Source of the DNA: G965230615 sp965230615
GTDB taxonomy: Bacteria > Pseudomonadota > Gammaproteobacteria > HTCC5015
Direction of reading: 5' to 3'
Assembly (NCBI GenBank): GCA_965230615.1
Contig: OZ246012.1
Location: 3,968,001-4,032,000 of the forward strand
DNA length: 64,000 nucleotides
The notes beneath the pieces were generated by a model, which saw only the letters and a list, made by a program, of their open reading frames with translations, made no database searches and was not told where the DNA came from. Shown here in pieces: positions 55,913 to 63,208 of this stretch. A program made the translations under genes and the position numbers. Position 1 is the first letter of the stretch, and every line of letters starts with the position of its first letter.

Positions 55913-56323
55913 GTGATGAATGATTACTTAATTTACATATTAATATTTTCTATAGCCGGGTATTTCGGGTATCGAGAGTTTGTATATGGACCAAGCCCGT
56001 ACCGGGGAAGAAGTTGCAATGGCAAAGCTTGGAAAAGAGCTTTTCCAGATTCAAATAATGAAACAATTCGTTTATTTCTTTCTTGCTTAGTAGATGGCAT
56101 GGCACTTTCGGAGAAAACAAAGCTAAAGTTTCACCCTAATGATCAAGTGATAGATATATATCGATCTCTTTATGGAGGAAATACACCAACAGGAGATAAC
56201 ATGGAGTGTGAAACGTTTTTAGAAAATTTATCGCGTGAGTTTAATAAGGAAGAAGCTGAAATATTTAATTTTTGGAAAGAAGATGTGACTCTTGGTGAGC
56301 TATATGAGTACGCAACAGCTTAA
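55913..56323 (+). CDS. hypothetical cassette protein with N-terminal membrane anchor
   Basis: A 136-residue protein (cassette 3). MMNDYLIYILIFSIAGYFGY is one hydrophobic span; the rest is charged and soluble (ETIRLFLSCLVDGMALSEKTKLKFHPNDQVIDIYRSLYGG, ECETFLENLSREFNKEEAEIF). It contains a VDIYRxLYGG-like segment that looks like a conserved core, but I do not recognise the family. Its stop lies inside attC 4. Confidence 0.7.
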   Translation: MMNDYLIYILIFSIAGYFGYREFVYGPSPYRGRSCNGKAWKRAFPDSNNETIRLFLSCLVDGMALSEKTKLKFHPNDQVIDIYRSLYGGNTPTGDNMECETFLENLSREFNKEEAEIFNFWKEDVTLGELYEYATA

Positions 56324-56413
56324 CAAACGCATCTTGCATCAGCCACTGCGTGGCTTGGACGGTTTTTCCGCTCGTTCCTCGCTACAAAACCGCCGCAAAT
56401 GCGGGCGTTAGGC
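56318..56413 (+). other. attC site 4
   Basis: CTTAAC (56319-56324) to GTTAGGC (56407-56413), about 96 bp with long complementary arms. Typical of chromosomal integron attC sites. Confidence 0.85.
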
Positions 56414-56447
56414 AAATTAAGAAGTGATTAATTTAAGAAAGGCAGAG

Positions 56448-56744
56448 ATGTACTCGAAGTATTCTGGCGATATCGATGCTTGGCTTAAAAAAGCCTCAGC
56501 TTATGAAAAATCTTTATTTTCTGAAGGAGATTGGGGTTTGATAGAAAGTATTGTCGACGAGCTAGGTATCAGTAAGCGAAAAATGGAATCAGAAAGAAAA
56601 GTAACTGTGCCAAGTGAGCGCACATTCACGCCGATGACTGAAGAAGAGGTTGAAAATGCCCAAGCAGAAACCAATCGATTTAAAAATATAGTAGATGAAA
56701 ATGAATATGAAGAAGTTCTTAATGTGCTTTGGAAATTCGCCTAA
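56448..56744 (+). CDS. hypothetical cassette protein
   Basis: A 98-residue acidic, helical protein (cassette 4): YSKYSGDIDAWLKKASAYEKSLFSEGDWGLIESIVDELGISKRKMESERK and TEEEVENAQAETNRFKNIVDENEYEEVLNVLWKFA. No recognised domain. ATG 56448 is preceded by GGCAGAG. A GTG at 56424 could extend it by 8 residues. Ends in attC 5. Confidence 0.65.
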   Translation: MYSKYSGDIDAWLKKASAYEKSLFSEGDWGLIESIVDELGISKRKMESERKVTVPSERTFTPMTEEEVENAQAETNRFKNIVDENEYEEVLNVLWKFA

Positions 56745-56804
56745 CAATCGCGTCGTGTGTGACTTGGCGCATATGGCGCCTTGCCCCACACGCAAGCGTT
56801 AGGC
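56739..56804 (+). other. attC site 5
   Basis: GCCTAAC (56739-56745) and GTTAGGC (56798-56804) are exact inverted ends. The arms CGTGTGTG and CCCACACG pair, giving a 66-bp site. Confidence 0.92.
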
Positions 56805-56816
56805 GAAACATAAGTT

Positions 56817-57272
56817 ATGCATGGAGACCCAAATAGAACAAGCCCTATTGGCCTAGTTAGATATGCAAAGCAATTTTTTGAATCAGCGTTAGCAGCAGAT
56901 GATAAGGTTGGTGCAAAGCCTGGATTTGAAATGATTGCCCCTGTTCCGGTTATGTATCTTGTTGGACACTCTATAGAGTTGGGGTTAAAGGCGTATCTTG
57001 TAGCTGAAGGAGTTAATCTTAGAGACCTTCCGAGAAAATATGGTCATGATTTGGAAAAGAGTTTTAAAAAGGCAAAAGAGTTAGGGCTTTTAAATATTGT
57101 GAAATTTGAAGATTCAGATGTTGAAGGTATGAAGGTGCTTAATCAATTATATTCAACTAAGCAATTAAACTATTTTGTGAGAGGCGCAAAAACATTCCCA
57201 GTTTTTGGGTGCATTCAGGCTTTTAATCAAAAGTTATTAGAAGGCGTAGGCCCACATGTTGGCTATAGATAA
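56817..57272 (+). CDS. HEPN-like cassette protein
   Basis: A 151-residue all-helical protein (cassette 5). The segment PVMYLVGHSIELGLKAYLVAEG, then LPRKYGHDLEKSFKKAKELGL, has the HSIELGLKAYL and YGHDL patterns of HEPN-like proteins. Some HEPN proteins are RNases in toxin and defence systems; others only bind nucleotidyltransferases. No partner is in the same cassette. Activity cannot be decided. Ends in attC 6. Confidence 0.72.
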   Translation: MHGDPNRTSPIGLVRYAKQFFESALAADDKVGAKPGFEMIAPVPVMYLVGHSIELGLKAYLVAEGVNLRDLPRKYGHDLEKSFKKAKELGLLNIVKFEDSDVEGMKVLNQLYSTKQLNYFVRGAKTFPVFGCIQAFNQKLLEGVGPHVGYR

Positions 57273-57276
57273 GTCT

Positions 57277-57341
57277 CGCCTAATAAGTGAGTCGTGTGTG
57301 ACGCGCTGCTACGCAGCTTGCCACACACTCAAACGTTAGGC
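57277..57341 (+). other. attC site 6
   Basis: Starts GCCTAAT (R'' with a T in place of C) and ends GTTAGGC (57335-57341). The arms GTGTGTG / CACACAC pair. Related in sequence to attC 5. Confidence 0.85.
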
Positions 57342-57348
57342 GACCAAT

Positions 57349-57729
57349 ATGAGTGAAGAAGACGAATGGACGACTGACATGACGTTTCCCGTTGGAAACG
57401 GATACTCCATGGTTGATGTCTCAAAATATATAAAGGAACACTTTGAAAGCTCGAATGATTTTGAGGAGCTTTATAAGCAGCTCTGTGCCAAATTTTCTTT
57501 ATTAGAAAGCGACGCTGAGTTGGCGATAGAAAGGGCTGTTGGAGGTATTGTTCGAGGACTGACAACAAATATTGAAAACGAGCCAGACCCAAAAGAAGAT
57601 CCAATCGCCAACTTTATGTTTCACGAGGTATGGAGCACGCTTCCTATTAAAGATGATTCTAACGGCGAACGTATAATCGGCGGTAAATGGCACAAATGGG
57701 ACGAGAAACGAAAAAATCAAAATGCCTAA
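57349..57729 (+). CDS. hypothetical cassette protein
   Basis: A 126-residue acidic protein (cassette 6) without membrane spans: SMVDVSKYIKEHFESSNDFEELYKQLCAKFSLLESDAELAIERAVGGIVRGL, then NFMFHEVWSTLPIKDDSNGERIIGGKWHKWDEKRK. Helical first half and a Trp-rich tail. I do not recognise it. ATG 57349 sits 7 bases after attC 6. Confidence 0.68.
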   Translation: MSEEDEWTTDMTFPVGNGYSMVDVSKYIKEHFESSNDFEELYKQLCAKFSLLESDAELAIERAVGGIVRGLTTNIENEPDPKEDPIANFMFHEVWSTLPIKDDSNGERIIGGKWHKWDEKRKNQNA

Positions 57730-57808
57730 CAAAACTATTAACACAAGGCGCGGCTGCGCCGCACGGGCTCGCCACTACGCGGCTCGCCCGTTATAGTAGT
57801 CGTTAAAT
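57724..57808 (+). other. attC site 7
   Basis: GCCTAAC (57724-57730) and GTTAAAT (57802-57808), 85 bp, with GC-rich inner stems (GGCGCGGCTGCGCCGC). Confidence 0.85.
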
Positions 57809-57811
57809 GAC

Positions 57812-58405
57812 ATGGAAACGATTAGAGATTTATTAAAAGGTAAGCCAAGTCCTCGTCTGCTTGGGTTTTATGTGGCAGCATTAGGTTTTTTTGGTGTTTT
57901 TGGTTATGCTAAGCTTCTAATTGAAGGTGTGGAGCTACCTATGATTGATATACTGTACTACTTAGGTATGTCTTTGTTATTTGTTGTGGCAGGAATCATG
58001 CTTTGGATTAATAAGAAGCGAGGTTGGTGGTTTGGTTGGTTTGCCATGATATCTGCTTCTTTGTCAGGTTTCCTAACGCACGGGCCAAATCAAATGCCAG
58101 GTATTGAGCATCCATCGCTTTTTTATGCTTTTTTCATGCTGGTAGCAGGAGCATTTTTCTTTTGCATGCTTGCCCATAGAGATGTTTATCGTTCTTGTTT
58201 TGAATCAGAGAATTTGCCTCATGCTGCATATGGTGCAATGCCAGCTATATTTATAATTGTAGGGGGTGTAGCTCTAATGCTGACTGGTTCGGTTGGACTT
58301 GTTGCGGGGCCAATGGTTATCATATTCACCTTAATTATGACTCATTGGTTGTATGGTCCATTATTGGCTCTTATTAGAGGGGAAAAAGAGTGGCATGTCA
58401 TTTAA
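57812..58405 (+). CDS. polytopic membrane protein (cassette)
   Basis: A 197-residue membrane protein (cassette 7) with about five to six hydrophobic spans: LLGFYVAALGFFGVFGYAKLLI, ILYYLGMSLLFVVAGIMLWI, WWFGWFAMISASLSGFL, SLFYAFFMLVAGAFFFCMLA, and AIFIIVGGVALMLTGSVGLVAGPMVIIFTLIM. No transporter motif found. Starts 4 bases after attC 7. Confidence 0.72.
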   Translation: METIRDLLKGKPSPRLLGFYVAALGFFGVFGYAKLLIEGVELPMIDILYYLGMSLLFVVAGIMLWINKKRGWWFGWFAMISASLSGFLTHGPNQMPGIEHPSLFYAFFMLVAGAFFFCMLAHRDVYRSCFESENLPHAAYGAMPAIFIIVGGVALMLTGSVGLVAGPMVIIFTLIMTHWLYGPLLALIRGEKEWHVI

Positions 58406-58458
58406 CAAGTAAATCCAGTCGACGCGCTAACGCGCGCTGCCTGATTTAGTCGTTGTGA
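58400..58458 (+). other. attC site 8
   Basis: TTTAAC (58401-58406) and GTTGTGA (58452-58458), 59 bp, with GACGCGCTAACGCGCGC in the centre. Confidence 0.78.
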
Positions 58459-58467
58459 GAATAAATT

Positions 58468-58839
58468 ATGAATAAAAAAATTGTGTTTGCAATATGCATT
58501 TCGATCGCAACTTCAATAGGTTTTATTTCTGGTTACTATTTTAATGCGCATAATGAAACTGAAGCTGAAATAGTAAAACGAAATAACATTGATGAACTCG
58601 ATAAATTTTGGAAATGGTTCGAAATTTTGCTCAATGCAAAGCTGGTCATTAGTGACTTAGATAAAGTGAATAGTGTTAATGATATTGGTGATCTTCGAAA
58701 GCGTTATAAAGAAAATGCCCAACGCAATATGAAATATTTCATAACTTCGGCGCAAAAAATCAAAAAAAATTCACCCAATCCTGCTCCAATAAATGAATTA
58801 GAAGCAGAAGTTAAAAGCTGGAAGGAAATTTTTGAATGA
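58468..58839 (+). CDS. hypothetical signal-anchored cassette protein
   Basis: A 123-residue protein (cassette 8). MNKKIVFAICISIATSIGFISGYYF is a signal anchor; the remainder (ELDKFWKWFEILLNAKLVISDLDKVNSVNDIGDLRKRYKENAQRNMKYF) is a helical bundle-like region outside the membrane. No recognised family. About 100 bases without a gene lie between its stop and attC 9. Confidence 0.68.
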   Translation: MNKKIVFAICISIATSIGFISGYYFNAHNETEAEIVKRNNIDELDKFWKWFEILLNAKLVISDLDKVNSVNDIGDLRKRYKENAQRNMKYFITSAQKIKKNSPNPAPINELEAEVKSWKEIFE

Positions 58840-58940
58840 GAATTATATAAAGCTTATACAAGAAGCAAGTCTGTATATATTCGTATTTTATAGCTAAAGA
58901 AACTAACTCTATTGATATTATATGTTAACGATAGATAAGT

Positions 58941-58997
58941 TCATAACAATCAACTTCAGCCGACCGGCTTCGCCGCCAGCTGATTTTTACGTTATGA
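58941..58997 (+). other. attC site 9
   Basis: CATAAC (58942-58947) and GTTATGA (58991-58997), with stem CAGCCGACCGGC / GCCGCCAGCTG. Confidence 0.85.
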
Positions 58998-59004
58998 GTA
59001 AACT

Positions 59005-59283
59005 ATGGCCGAAGAATATCCAGAGAAAATAAAGCTGTATGATCACGTTCCAAATAGTGGGATTGTGCACATGCCTGGAAGACGGTTTCCTGCCGTTGCC
59101 ATTCAAGGTGATAGCCTAAGCATAATGTTTAGTTCGGCTCTTTCTTTTTTGGAACAAGCCAAAGCCAACAATGACGAAGATATGTTTTATGAGGCTTTAG
59201 AACTTGCCGAAAAGTTACGAGATCACCTAATTAGGTATGAGGCAGCTTTGGAAAAGAAGGCTTTGAAAAACCTTATTCTATAA
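59005..59283 (+). CDS. DUF6959-like cassette protein
   Basis: A 92-residue protein (cassette 9). KLYDHVPNSGIVHMPGRRFPAVAIQGDSLSIMF is a pattern I associate with the DUF6959 family (PxSxVxxxPGRxFPxxxIQGDSL). FYEALELAEKLRDHLIRYEAAL follows as a helical tail. Function unknown. ATG 59005, 8 bases after attC 9. Confidence 0.72.
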   Translation: MAEEYPEKIKLYDHVPNSGIVHMPGRRFPAVAIQGDSLSIMFSSALSFLEQAKANNDEDMFYEALELAEKLRDHLIRYEAALEKKALKNLIL

Positions 59284-59321
59284 ATGTAAAAGGCGTAAAC
59301 CTTGAGCAAGAATTTAAAAAC

Positions 59322-59381
59322 TCATAACAAACCAATCAAAGTAGGACGCTGCAAGCGGCGCCCTTTATTAGAAGGTTAAAG
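59322..59381 (+). other. attC site 10
   Basis: CATAAC (59323-59328) and GTTAAAG (59375-59381), with AGGACGCTGC...GCGGCGCCCT stems. A 60-bp site. Confidence 0.8.
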
Positions 59382-59387
59382 GTAAAT

Positions 59388-59948
59388 ATGATCAAGAGCA
59401 GTTTCATACTCATATGTTTGTTGCACGTTTCTATGGCCTTTTCTTATCAAAACAAGGAATGTCCAGAGTATTCTCCTGAAAACTACTTGAAAGTAGGAAA
59501 TTTACGAGTCAAAAAAATAATCGTAGAAACCTTCTACGATAAAGAAAAAGATATGGTGATGTGTGAAGAACGCGACATAAATATACTAATACACATTGAT
59601 GGGCGTAAATTGACGCAATTTGACGAGGAGTATTCAAATATTCACTCCATAGAAGAAATCAATTTGCCGGGCTATGAAGAGGTATATAAAGTCAACTACT
59701 TCGCAGCATCAGGATCGGCATTTGACTTGATATATTTTGATAAAGATCAAAGTAAATTGCAACTAGTGCCAGGAGGGAGATTAGGAATTTTTGGTGATGA
59801 CGTCGTAGAACTAGATACGAGTAAAAACCCCGTCGAAGTAGTTACAGTCGATTGGATTCCTGGGCAAGGTTGTTTTGAGCAGAAAACTGTTTTTAAAAAT
59901 AGTGGTTTTGTTAAGAAACCCAAGCAGGAAGTAAAATGTCAAAAATAG
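59388..59948 (+). CDS. exported hypothetical cassette protein
   Basis: A 186-residue protein (cassette 10) with signal peptide MIKSSFILICLLHVSMAFS. The mature part is beta-rich and charged (RVKKIIVETFYDKEKDMVMCEERDINILIHIDGRKL, YKVNYFAASGSAFDLIYFDKDQSKLQLVPGGRLGIF), with four Cys that could bond. No recognised family. Probably a periplasmic protein. Confidence 0.68.
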   Translation: MIKSSFILICLLHVSMAFSYQNKECPEYSPENYLKVGNLRVKKIIVETFYDKEKDMVMCEERDINILIHIDGRKLTQFDEEYSNIHSIEEINLPGYEEVYKVNYFAASGSAFDLIYFDKDQSKLQLVPGGRLGIFGDDVVELDTSKNPVEVVTVDWIPGQGCFEQKTVFKNSGFVKKPKQEVKCQK

Positions 59949-59949
59949 T

Positions 59950-60010
59950 CTTTAACAACAAAATCAAAGCGACTCGCATGAACACTCGCCGCTTTATTTA
60001 AACGTTATAA
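59950..60010 (+). other. attC site 11
   Basis: TTTAAC (59951-59956) and GTTATAA (60004-60010) bound an imperfect palindrome of about 61 bp. Confidence 0.78.
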
Positions 60011-60013
60011 GCC

Positions 60014-60511
60014 ATGAAAATTGAAGAACTTACGCAAATTGAAAAAAGTATCAAGTCTCGGATGCCTGAAGGTGGTCATTTCGAAGAAAGGCATGCGTAT
60101 CTTTCAGAACATGGTTTATATGAAGACTGGCGTAGCTTATTCTTTCAATATGCAAATTTAGCGCTGGATGGTGACCTAGAGGCAATCAAACGTGCATTGT
60201 TTTTTATTTGGTATCAATGCGCTGAACCTAACCAGTTATCAGGCATTAATGAGCTTGATGAAGACTTGGTCGAGAAAGTGCTATTAAAAGTAGACTCGCT
60301 ATTTGGGTCAGGTAAGCTTGATATAGAACTGACCTTCATGTTGCCATTTTACTATCAGGTAGCAGAATGGTATTTTGAAAGGTTTAGTGGTTTAGAAAAT
60401 CTAGTGCAAGCGAGTATATCTAACTCTGAATTGTGGCAGGGAGAAGCTCCAAAGGTTAATTGGAAGAACAGGGGTAGCATGGGTGAATATTGGTCATCGA
60501 AAGGCTTATAA
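60014..60511 (+). CDS. hypothetical cassette protein
   Basis: A 165-residue soluble protein (cassette 11). HFEERHAYLSEHGLYEDWRSLFFQYANLALDGDLEAIKRALFFIWYQCAEPNQLSGI and LPFYYQVAEWYFERFSGLENLVQ are helical segments rich in Trp and Tyr, like short tandem helices. No family recognised. ATG 60014 lies 4 bases after attC 11. Confidence 0.7.
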   Translation: MKIEELTQIEKSIKSRMPEGGHFEERHAYLSEHGLYEDWRSLFFQYANLALDGDLEAIKRALFFIWYQCAEPNQLSGINELDEDLVEKVLLKVDSLFGSGKLDIELTFMLPFYYQVAEWYFERFSGLENLVQASISNSELWQGEAPKVNWKNRGSMGEYWSSKGL

Positions 60512-60594
60512 CAAGGCAATTAAAAATTGCCCGCAAAAAAGGCGTGGGTTGGACTTGGACTCGCTATTGCTCGCCTTTTATGTGGGCGTTATGC
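60505..60594 (+). other. attC site 12
   Basis: CTTATAAC (60505-60512) and GTTATGC (60588-60594), 90 bp. Stem arms CCCGCAAAAAAGGCG and CGCCTTTTATGTGGG pair. Confidence 0.85.
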
Positions 60595-60609
60595 TTCTGA
60601 GAGGGTTTT

Positions 60610-61008
60610 GTGCTAACTGGAATAAATCACATTACGATCTCTGTAAATGATTTAGATGAGTCGTTTTCTTTCTATACGTCGATTATTGGCATGAAACCGA
60701 GAGTAAGGTGGGCATCTGGAGCGTACCTTAGTCTGAGTGATTTATGGTTCTGTCTTGCCGTTGGGAAGTCAAAGCCTAGTAACGATTATAGCCATATTGC
60801 GTTCGATATCGCAGATGCTGATTTCCAAAAATTCTCTGCCAAATTACTTGAGTTCGGAGTAAAAACCTGGAAAGAGAATGTGAGTGAAGGGCGTTCGCTA
60901 TATTTTCTGGATCCAAATGGCCATAAGCTAGAAATTCATACGGGTAGTCTTCAAACAAGATTGAATACATTGAAAAAAAATCCATATGAGGGCTTAGTGT
61001 GGTTTTAA
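60610..61008 (+). CDS. FosA-family enzyme (putative fosfomycin glutathione transferase)
   Basis: A 132-residue glyoxalase-fold protein (cassette 12). It carries the FosA pattern: INHITISVNDLDESFSFYTSIIGM, RWASGAYLSLSDLWFCLAV, DYSHIAFDIADADF, WKENVSEGRSLYFLDPNGHKLEIHTGSL. The metal ligands are His7, His62 and Glu108. Tyr39, Trp46, Lys88, Ser92, Ser96, Tyr98 and Arg117 match the fosfomycin and glutathione contacts of FosA, offset by two after a shorter loop. If active, it adds glutathione to fosfomycin using Mn(II) and K+. GTG 60610 follows GAGAGGG. This is a natural array cassette. Confidence 0.88.
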   Translation: MLTGINHITISVNDLDESFSFYTSIIGMKPRVRWASGAYLSLSDLWFCLAVGKSKPSNDYSHIAFDIADADFQKFSAKLLEFGVKTWKENVSEGRSLYFLDPNGHKLEIHTGSLQTRLNTLKKNPYEGLVWF

Positions 61009-61084
61009 AACATAACCAGTCAATCAAATACATCCCTATGGGGTCGGATGCCACACGCAGCGCTGCTTATGATAGGCGTTAAAC
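61009..61084 (+). other. attC site 13
   Basis: CATAAC (61010-61015) and GTTAAAC (61078-61084), about 76 bp. Confidence 0.75.
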
Positions 61085-61097
61085 AGTATCCAAACGC

Positions 61098-61298
61098 ATG
61101 ATAGAAGTTTTTACAGTTGCAAGTGGGCAATATGAGTTTGAGTCTGGCTCTGAACAGTCCATTTCTGAAGTATTGAATTCTCTTTGCATAAATATGAGAA
61201 GCGAGCAGGTGCTATCTTTGAACGGTGAATTAATAGACCCTAAGAACTTTGGTAAAGTGTGTCTAGTGTATTTTTTAATAAAGCAGTATGTTTCTTGA
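61098..61298 (+). CDS. small hypothetical cassette protein
   Basis: A 66-residue protein: FTVASGQYEFESGSEQSISEVLNSLCINMRSEQVLSLNGELID. No recognised domain. ATG 61098 is 13 bases after attC 13. No attC follows it, so it shares its cassette with the methyltransferase gene 25 bases downstream. Confidence 0.55.
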   Translation: MIEVFTVASGQYEFESGSEQSISEVLNSLCINMRSEQVLSLNGELIDPKNFGKVCLVYFLIKQYVS

Positions 61299-61323
61299 GT
61301 CAGACAAGTAATAAGGTGGTTGT

Positions 61324-61914
61324 ATGTGGGATGAAAGATACGATATAGAAGAGTATGCCTACGGAAAGGAGCCAAATACCTTCTTAGAGAAGAATTTTTC
61401 TGCTATTCCAAAAGGTCGAATCATAAGCTTGGCCGAAGGTGAAGGGCGAAATGCAGTGTTTCTGGCTCAGCAAGGGTATGCGGTGACAGCTGTAGACTCA
61501 TCCAAAGTGGGTTTGGATAAAGCTAAGAAATTGGCCGATGAAAACGGTGTTATTATCGAATGTATTCACGCTGATTTAGCCAATTATGACTTAGGCCAAG
61601 GCATGTGGGATGGTGTTGTTTCAATATTTTGCCCATTGCCTTCATCAGTAAGAATCCCGTTATATAAAAAAGTTGAGATTGCTTTAAAGCCGGGTGGTGT
61701 TTTCTTGCTTGAGGCTTATACGCCGGAGCAATTAAATTATGGTACGGGAGGGGGTAATTCAGTAGATGCTATGCAGTCAAAAGAGACGTTAAGTAAAGAG
61801 CTTGCTGGTCTGAGCTTTATCCACCTCGTCGAAATAGAGCGCAATGTGGTCGAGGGTATTTACCACACAGGTAATAGTGCGGTTGTTCAAGCTATTGCAA
61901 AAAATGAAATATAA
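61324..61914 (+). CDS. class I SAM-dependent methyltransferase (cassette)
   Basis: A 196-residue protein. MWDERYDIEEYAYGKEPNTFL is the TehB-like opening. The SAM motif is GRIISLAEGEGRNAVFLAQQGYAVTAVDSSKVGLDKAKKLA (motif I GEGRNAVFLA), then WDGVVSIFCPLP and LKPGGVFLLEAYTPEQL. It is closest to TehB/YjhP-like small methyltransferases; substrate unknown. Second gene in this cassette, ended by the degenerate attC 14. Confidence 0.87.
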   Translation: MWDERYDIEEYAYGKEPNTFLEKNFSAIPKGRIISLAEGEGRNAVFLAQQGYAVTAVDSSKVGLDKAKKLADENGVIIECIHADLANYDLGQGMWDGVVSIFCPLPSSVRIPLYKKVEIALKPGGVFLLEAYTPEQLNYGTGGGNSVDAMQSKETLSKELAGLSFIHLVEIERNVVEGIYHTGNSAVVQAIAKNEI

Positions 61915-61962
61915 TAAGAAAGTAACTGGTCTGTTACCAAATCGGGTCTTTAAGCGTTATGT
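61908..61962 (+). other. attC-like site 14 (degenerate)
   Basis: GTTATGT (61956-61962) is a good R', but the left arm (near ATAATAAG) is poor. The inner GTAAC/GTTAC hairpin at 61922-61936 is present. Possibly decayed. Confidence 0.5.
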
Positions 61963-61966
61963 GTAA

Positions 61967-62194
61967 ATGAGAGGCCTTAGAATGGAGTTAAAAATCGATA
62001 CAGACAAGTTTGATGAGTGCCAAGCTATATTTGTTGGTGAAATTATTGAGAAAATTAATGTAAAACTTGAATATGTTGAGCTTGAAGGCGAAACGTTAAA
62101 AGAGTTTATTGGTAACATAGCGTTTAGTATTGCTTGTGCAATTGATAATGCTTCGGGTGTAGAATTTGAAGGTGTAGAGGTTAATCCTTTTTAG
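61967..62194 (+). CDS. small hypothetical cassette protein
   Basis: A 75-residue protein: ELKIDTDKFDECQAIFVGEIIEKINVKLEYVELEGETLKEFIGNIAFSIACAIDNASGVEFEGVEVNPF. Acidic, helical, family not recognised. ATG 61967 sits 4 bases after attC 14; ATG 61982 is an equal alternative. About 90 bases without a gene follow before attC 15. Confidence 0.6.
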   Translation: MRGLRMELKIDTDKFDECQAIFVGEIIEKINVKLEYVELEGETLKEFIGNIAFSIACAIDNASGVEFEGVEVNPF

Positions 62195-62284
62195 TGCCTG
62201 AAAGTCAGCTAATGCATTGTGGTGGTAACTCATTTACACATGAGTATGTGTTTTGTGTGTGAGATAAGATGCTCAATGAGTAAA

Positions 62285-62361
62285 TGCATAACAAATGTCT
62301 CTAAGTCGCCGATGCTTTGCATTGCTAAGAATTCTGAAACAATGCTGTTCGCCTGTTAGGC
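62285..62361 (+). other. attC site 15
   Basis: GCATAAC (62286-62292) and GTTAGGC (62355-62361), about 77 bp with complementary arms. Confidence 0.8.
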
Positions 62362-62393
62362 AGGTATTATACGAAAATTAAAATCGAGGAAAT

Positions 62394-62993
62394 ATGGAGC
62401 TACTAACGTTTATCATTGTTTCGTTTGGGGTAATCATAATACCTGGCCCAAACGTTCTTGTCATAATATCGACTAGTTTATCCCACGGGAAAACGAGAGG
62501 GCTGCAAACCGTTGCAGGCACGAGCTTGGCTATGTTAATACAACTAGCGATTGCAGCATTGGGTACCAGTTTATTAGTTTCATACCTGACTAAAGGATTT
62601 GTTTGGCTAAAATGGCTGGGGGTTGCATACTTGTTATATCTGGGCTTTGTGCATCTAATGGCACTCAAGAACCCAAAGCCACATCCTATATCAGCCACAG
62701 GTTCGTTTAATCGTGGTTTTTGGGTCTCATTAACCAACCCAAAAACAATATTATTCTTTAGCGCATTCTTGCCCCAGTTTACGCTAGGTGGTAATTCCTA
62801 TTTAAATCAAATAGTCCTTTTGTCGGCAATATTTTGGTTTATGGCTGTGGCGCTAGATTCCTTGTATGCAATATTGTCAGCAAAATTGGTAAAACTGCTA
62901 AAATATAAAAATATATCTAAATACCAACATGGCATTAGTGCAGCATTGTTTTTAGGGGCGGGTGCGTTATTGTCTACTACGAAAAACGTATAA
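62394..62993 (+). CDS. LysE/RhtB-family exporter (cassette)
   Basis: A 199-residue inner-membrane amino-acid exporter of the LysE/RhtB type, with about six spans. FIIVSFGVIIIPGPNVLVIISTSLSHGKTRGLQTVAGTSLAML carries the family's PGPN and GxxxGLQTxxGxxL signatures; KWLGVAYLLYLGFVHL and GFWVSLTNPKTILFFSAFLPQF (NPK) follow. The amino acid is unknown. ATG 62394 has GAGG nearby (62388-62391). A cassette-borne exporter of full length. Confidence 0.92.
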   Translation: MELLTFIIVSFGVIIIPGPNVLVIISTSLSHGKTRGLQTVAGTSLAMLIQLAIAALGTSLLVSYLTKGFVWLKWLGVAYLLYLGFVHLMALKNPKPHPISATGSFNRGFWVSLTNPKTILFFSAFLPQFTLGGNSYLNQIVLLSAIFWFMAVALDSLYAILSAKLVKLLKYKNISKYQHGISAALFLGAGALLSTTKNV

Positions 62994-63040
62994 CAAATAG
63001 CTCAAGCAAAATTCGAGCTTGATCCTGGTTATTCAGATTA
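62987..63040 (+). other. attC-like site 16 (degenerate)
   Basis: GTATAAC (62988-62994) is a fair R''. The right arm is uncertain; GTTATTC at 63029-63035 is the best R' but breaks the GTTRRRY rule. Inner stem TAGCTCAAGC / GCTTGATC. Confidence 0.45.
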
Positions 63041-63208
63041 CGTTTACTGATTGAAATAAGACATGTTTATAGATATGCATATCGAAATAACACAATAACA
63101 GCAAGGTGAGAAAAAATATTACCGTGATATTGGCGTAAACTTCGCAAGCCTATGATTTTAAAGTAAAAAAATGTCCGATTTTGATAAGCATTTATAATTA
63201 TCAGACAT
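63033..63208 (-). pseudogene. decayed minus-strand membrane-protein gene (cassette copy 2)
   Basis: Homologous to 54127-54348. ATG 63208 reads MSDNYKCLSK, then runs out of frame at the same AAAA run as copy 1. After a +1 correction it reads IGHFFTLKS, a TAG, then ACEVYANITVIFFLTLLLLCYFDMHIYK and an unrelated tail to TGA at 63033. So copy 2 has an extra stop and a replaced C-terminus. Probably non-functional. Confidence 0.6.
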
